Shown: piece by piece, positions 62,574 through 64,000 of the stretch | How the letters are laid out: each line of letters starts with the position of its first letter | How positions within the stretch are numbered: the stretch's first letter is position 1 | DNA from: Prosapia bicincta | Lineage: Eukaryota; Arthropoda; Insecta; Hemiptera; Cercopidae | Direction of reading: 5' to 3' | Assembly: GCA_036971475.1 (NCBI GenBank) | Contig: JBAIZL010000001.1 | Span: 148,267,044 to 148,331,043 of the forward strand | Length of the DNA: 64,000 nucleotides | Notes under the pieces: generated by a model | Database searches by the model: none | The model's input: the letters and a program-made list of their open reading frames with translations, nothing else | Told to the model about the DNA's origin: nothing | Translations under genes and position numbers: made by a program

Positions 62574-62593
62574 AGTAAATTTTTGGTAAGAAA
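62574..62593. repeat. Right edge of satellite array (last 20 bp)
   Basis: AGTAAATTTTTGGTAAGAAA matches the monomer exactly. From 62594 the sequence no longer follows the satellite (TAGGTAAG instead of CGCCGTTA). The first 12 bp are the right target-site copy of insertion 4, so only 8 bp of satellite lie beyond it. Confidence 0.93.
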
Positions 62594-62939
62594 TAGGTAA
62601 GATAATTTCCCCTACATTTATCATAAGACCCATTTTTGAATGAACGAAACGAAATATATACCATAGCAAAATTAAATGATTCTGAAATATATGTCAAGTA
62701 GTTAAAAAATTACCTAAAGTAGAGATTTACACAATAAACTGTTGGTAAATTTCGGTTAAAATCCTGTACTTTATAACAGAGTGAAGGAATGTTTTATTTA
62801 CGGAGGATTAGGAGAACCAGAGAGAGCAGGAAAAATGTAGGACAGATGCTAGTTTCTACTTAATATTTAATAGCCAACGAAGATAACTCAATCGAATGTA
62901 GAATATATATATAATACGTTTTATGGTTTAATAATTTAA
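62594..62939. other. AT-rich non-satellite DNA, nothing recognised
   Basis: Flanking sequence outside the array. No open frame of note, RNA gene or repeat was recognised apart from a short TATATATA stretch near 62905-62913. Confidence 0.7.
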
Positions 62940-63222
62940 AACAACATAGGTTATTCAAATAAAAGAATATTTATTAATTTATATCCAAAGCTTTTCGTTG
63001 GTAAGCAGTACCAACATAATCAGGAATGAAAATTACAATAATGTAAGCTATAGGCCTAAAACATATGTTTAATTCAACATATGTTTAACGTATTCAACAT
63101 ATGTTTTAGGCCTATAGCTTACATTATTGTAATTTTCTTTTCTGATGATGTTGGTACTGTTTATCAACGTAAAGCTTTGGATATAATTAATAAACATTCT
63201 TGTATTTGAATAACCTATGTTG

Positions 63223-63224
<2 letters not shown>
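62940..63224. repeat. 285-bp fold-back (inverted repeat) element
   Basis: The left arm 62940-63069 and the reverse complement of the right arm 63096-63224 agree at most positions, with a 26-bp centre. Both arms begin AACAACATAGGTTATTCAAA and end with AACATATGTT at the centre. They share AATTACAATAATGTAAGC and CTATAGGCCTAAAACATATG blocks. Small substitutions show that it is not a fresh duplication or a simple assembly hairpin. It has no coding capacity. It could be a non-autonomous fold-back DNA transposon, but I cannot identify the family or a clear target duplication. Confidence 0.8.

Positions 63225-63268
<44 letters not shown>
63225..63268. repeat. (AT)n microsatellite
   Basis: An uninterrupted AT dinucleotide tract of 44 bp, between the fold-back element and the 157-bp inverted-repeat element. 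Confidence 0.95.
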
Positions 63269-63272
<4 letters not shown>

Positions 63273-63424
63273 AATAGTTACTATCTGGAGTACATCCGTT
63301 CATTCTGCAGTCCATAAATTCGCAGTTCCGACGTTTCGCTAGAATCTCATCCAGCATTGACGAGGTGAACCAAACAACAGTAGAAGAGCGAGTCCAGCTT
63401 ACTCCAGATAGTAACTATTCATCA
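63268..63424. repeat. 157-bp sequence with 25-bp perfect terminal inverted repeats
   Basis: 63268-63292 (TGATGAATAGTTACTATCTG and five more bases) is the exact reverse complement of 63400-63424. The 107-bp interior contains, on the minus strand, a 6-bp hairpin GCTGGA/TCTAGC (plus positions 63338-63343 and 63350-63355) followed by GAAACGTCGG. It has no coding capacity. It resembles a small non-autonomous element or the terminal part of a larger one. The family is unknown to me. Confidence 0.8.
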
Positions 63425-63467
63425 TTCATCATATGTTTCCATCCGTGAAGGAATACGTATCAGCATG

Positions 63468-63494
63468 TATATATATATATATATATATATATAT
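63468..63494. repeat. (TA)n microsatellite
   Basis: A TA dinucleotide tract of 27 bp. Confidence 0.93.
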
Positions 63495-63963
63495 CAAATC
63501 GACAGAAGTGTTAAAATTAGAGGTAAAGTCCATTTAACCCACTTTAGGCACAGTAGACCTGAACGTTCAGCCATGTTCAAGCATTGCTTAAAGAACTTAC
63601 ATTTCTAGTCCCAAGCTTCTGAAAAGTGTCAACAAACATTACTTTGGACGCATGAGAAACTTGGTGTGTCTAAAACACCGAGGTTTAAAGGAAATAACGA
63701 ATCTGAAACATCCAAATCTCTTTGGTCCGAAGCGGTTTTTTTCTGAAGTTAGTGTAACGCTAAATAAAATATATATTTACTATTTCAGTTACAGCATTTG
63801 CAATGAAGCTTTGTTATTGAGTTTTACTTTTATGTTTTTGTTTGTAAAAGTTACATTCCCAGAATCATATTTCTTGAAAAATTTGTTATTATTTGTTATT
63901 AATTATGGTATTTAGGTAATTTATTAATTTATCAAATTATTTTGGTAAGATATTATTCAAATA

Positions 63964-63966
<3 letters not shown>
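63495..63966. other. AT-rich non-satellite DNA, nothing recognised
   Basis: No gene or repeat family recognised. An 87-codon open frame (63652-63915) has a low-complexity, Phe/Leu-rich predicted product with no domain and is probably chance. Confidence 0.65.

Positions 63967-64000
<34 letters not shown>
63967..64000. repeat. (TA)n microsatellite, runs off the window
   Basis: A TA dinucleotide tract of at least 34 bp that continues past the end of the window. Confidence 0.93.

Noticed and set aside
63331..63360. Possible hammerhead ribozyme of the kind found in Penelope-like elements
   Set aside because: On the minus strand GAAAC is present, but the required CUGAUGA is CUGGAUGA, and those bases pair in a GCTGGA/TCTAGC hairpin. 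The core cannot form as in known hammerheads.
63652..63915. 87-codon open frame outside the array
   Set aside because: AT-rich sequence, low-complexity Phe/Leu-rich product, no domain, no supporting signals.

Overview
The window is eukaryotic repeat DNA, most likely from an arthropod and probably an insect. It is AT-rich, with a long homogeneous satellite and two-ORF non-LTR retrotransposons of Jockey type. Those elements carry a gag-like ORF1 with three CCHC knuckles, an APE endonuclease plus reverse transcriptase ORF2, poly(A) tails and a DPE-type internal promoter. No host gene was recognised. The species cannot be named from the sequence.

Layout. Positions 1-47791 are an uninterrupted head-to-tail satellite array, all in one orientation. 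It has 51 anchor points, and the monomer is about 935 bp (spacing 933-939). The monomers form higher-order repeats: a 6-monomer unit of 5612 bp occurs twice in direct succession (about 1.2-12.6 kb), most of a third copy lies at about 36.05-41.35 kb, and 3-monomer units of about 2805 bp lie around 16.5-25 kb and 27.8-33.4 kb. From 47792 to 62573 the satellite is interrupted by four minus-strand copies of one Jockey-like element. Two are full length (49938-55299 and 57662-62573) and two are 5'-truncated pieces of about 470 bp (47792-48260 and 56244-56713). All four sit at the same site of the monomer, after AAATTTTTG, with 12-14 bp target-site duplications. The last 20 bp of satellite (62574-62593) are the right flank of the fourth element, so the array ends there. 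Positions 62594-64000 are AT-rich non-satellite DNA with a 285-bp fold-back repeat, a 157-bp sequence with 25-bp terminal inverted repeats, and three (TA)n tracts.

How the parts relate. ORF1 would package the element RNA; ORF2 would nick the target and copy the RNA. Neither full-length copy is fully intact: the first has a good ORF1 but a nonsense codon in ORF2, while the second has an open ORF2 but a badly damaged ORF1. The most interesting signal is repeated, same-site, same-orientation insertion of a Jockey-clade element at the edge of a satellite array, followed by co-amplification of at least one insertion with the satellite.
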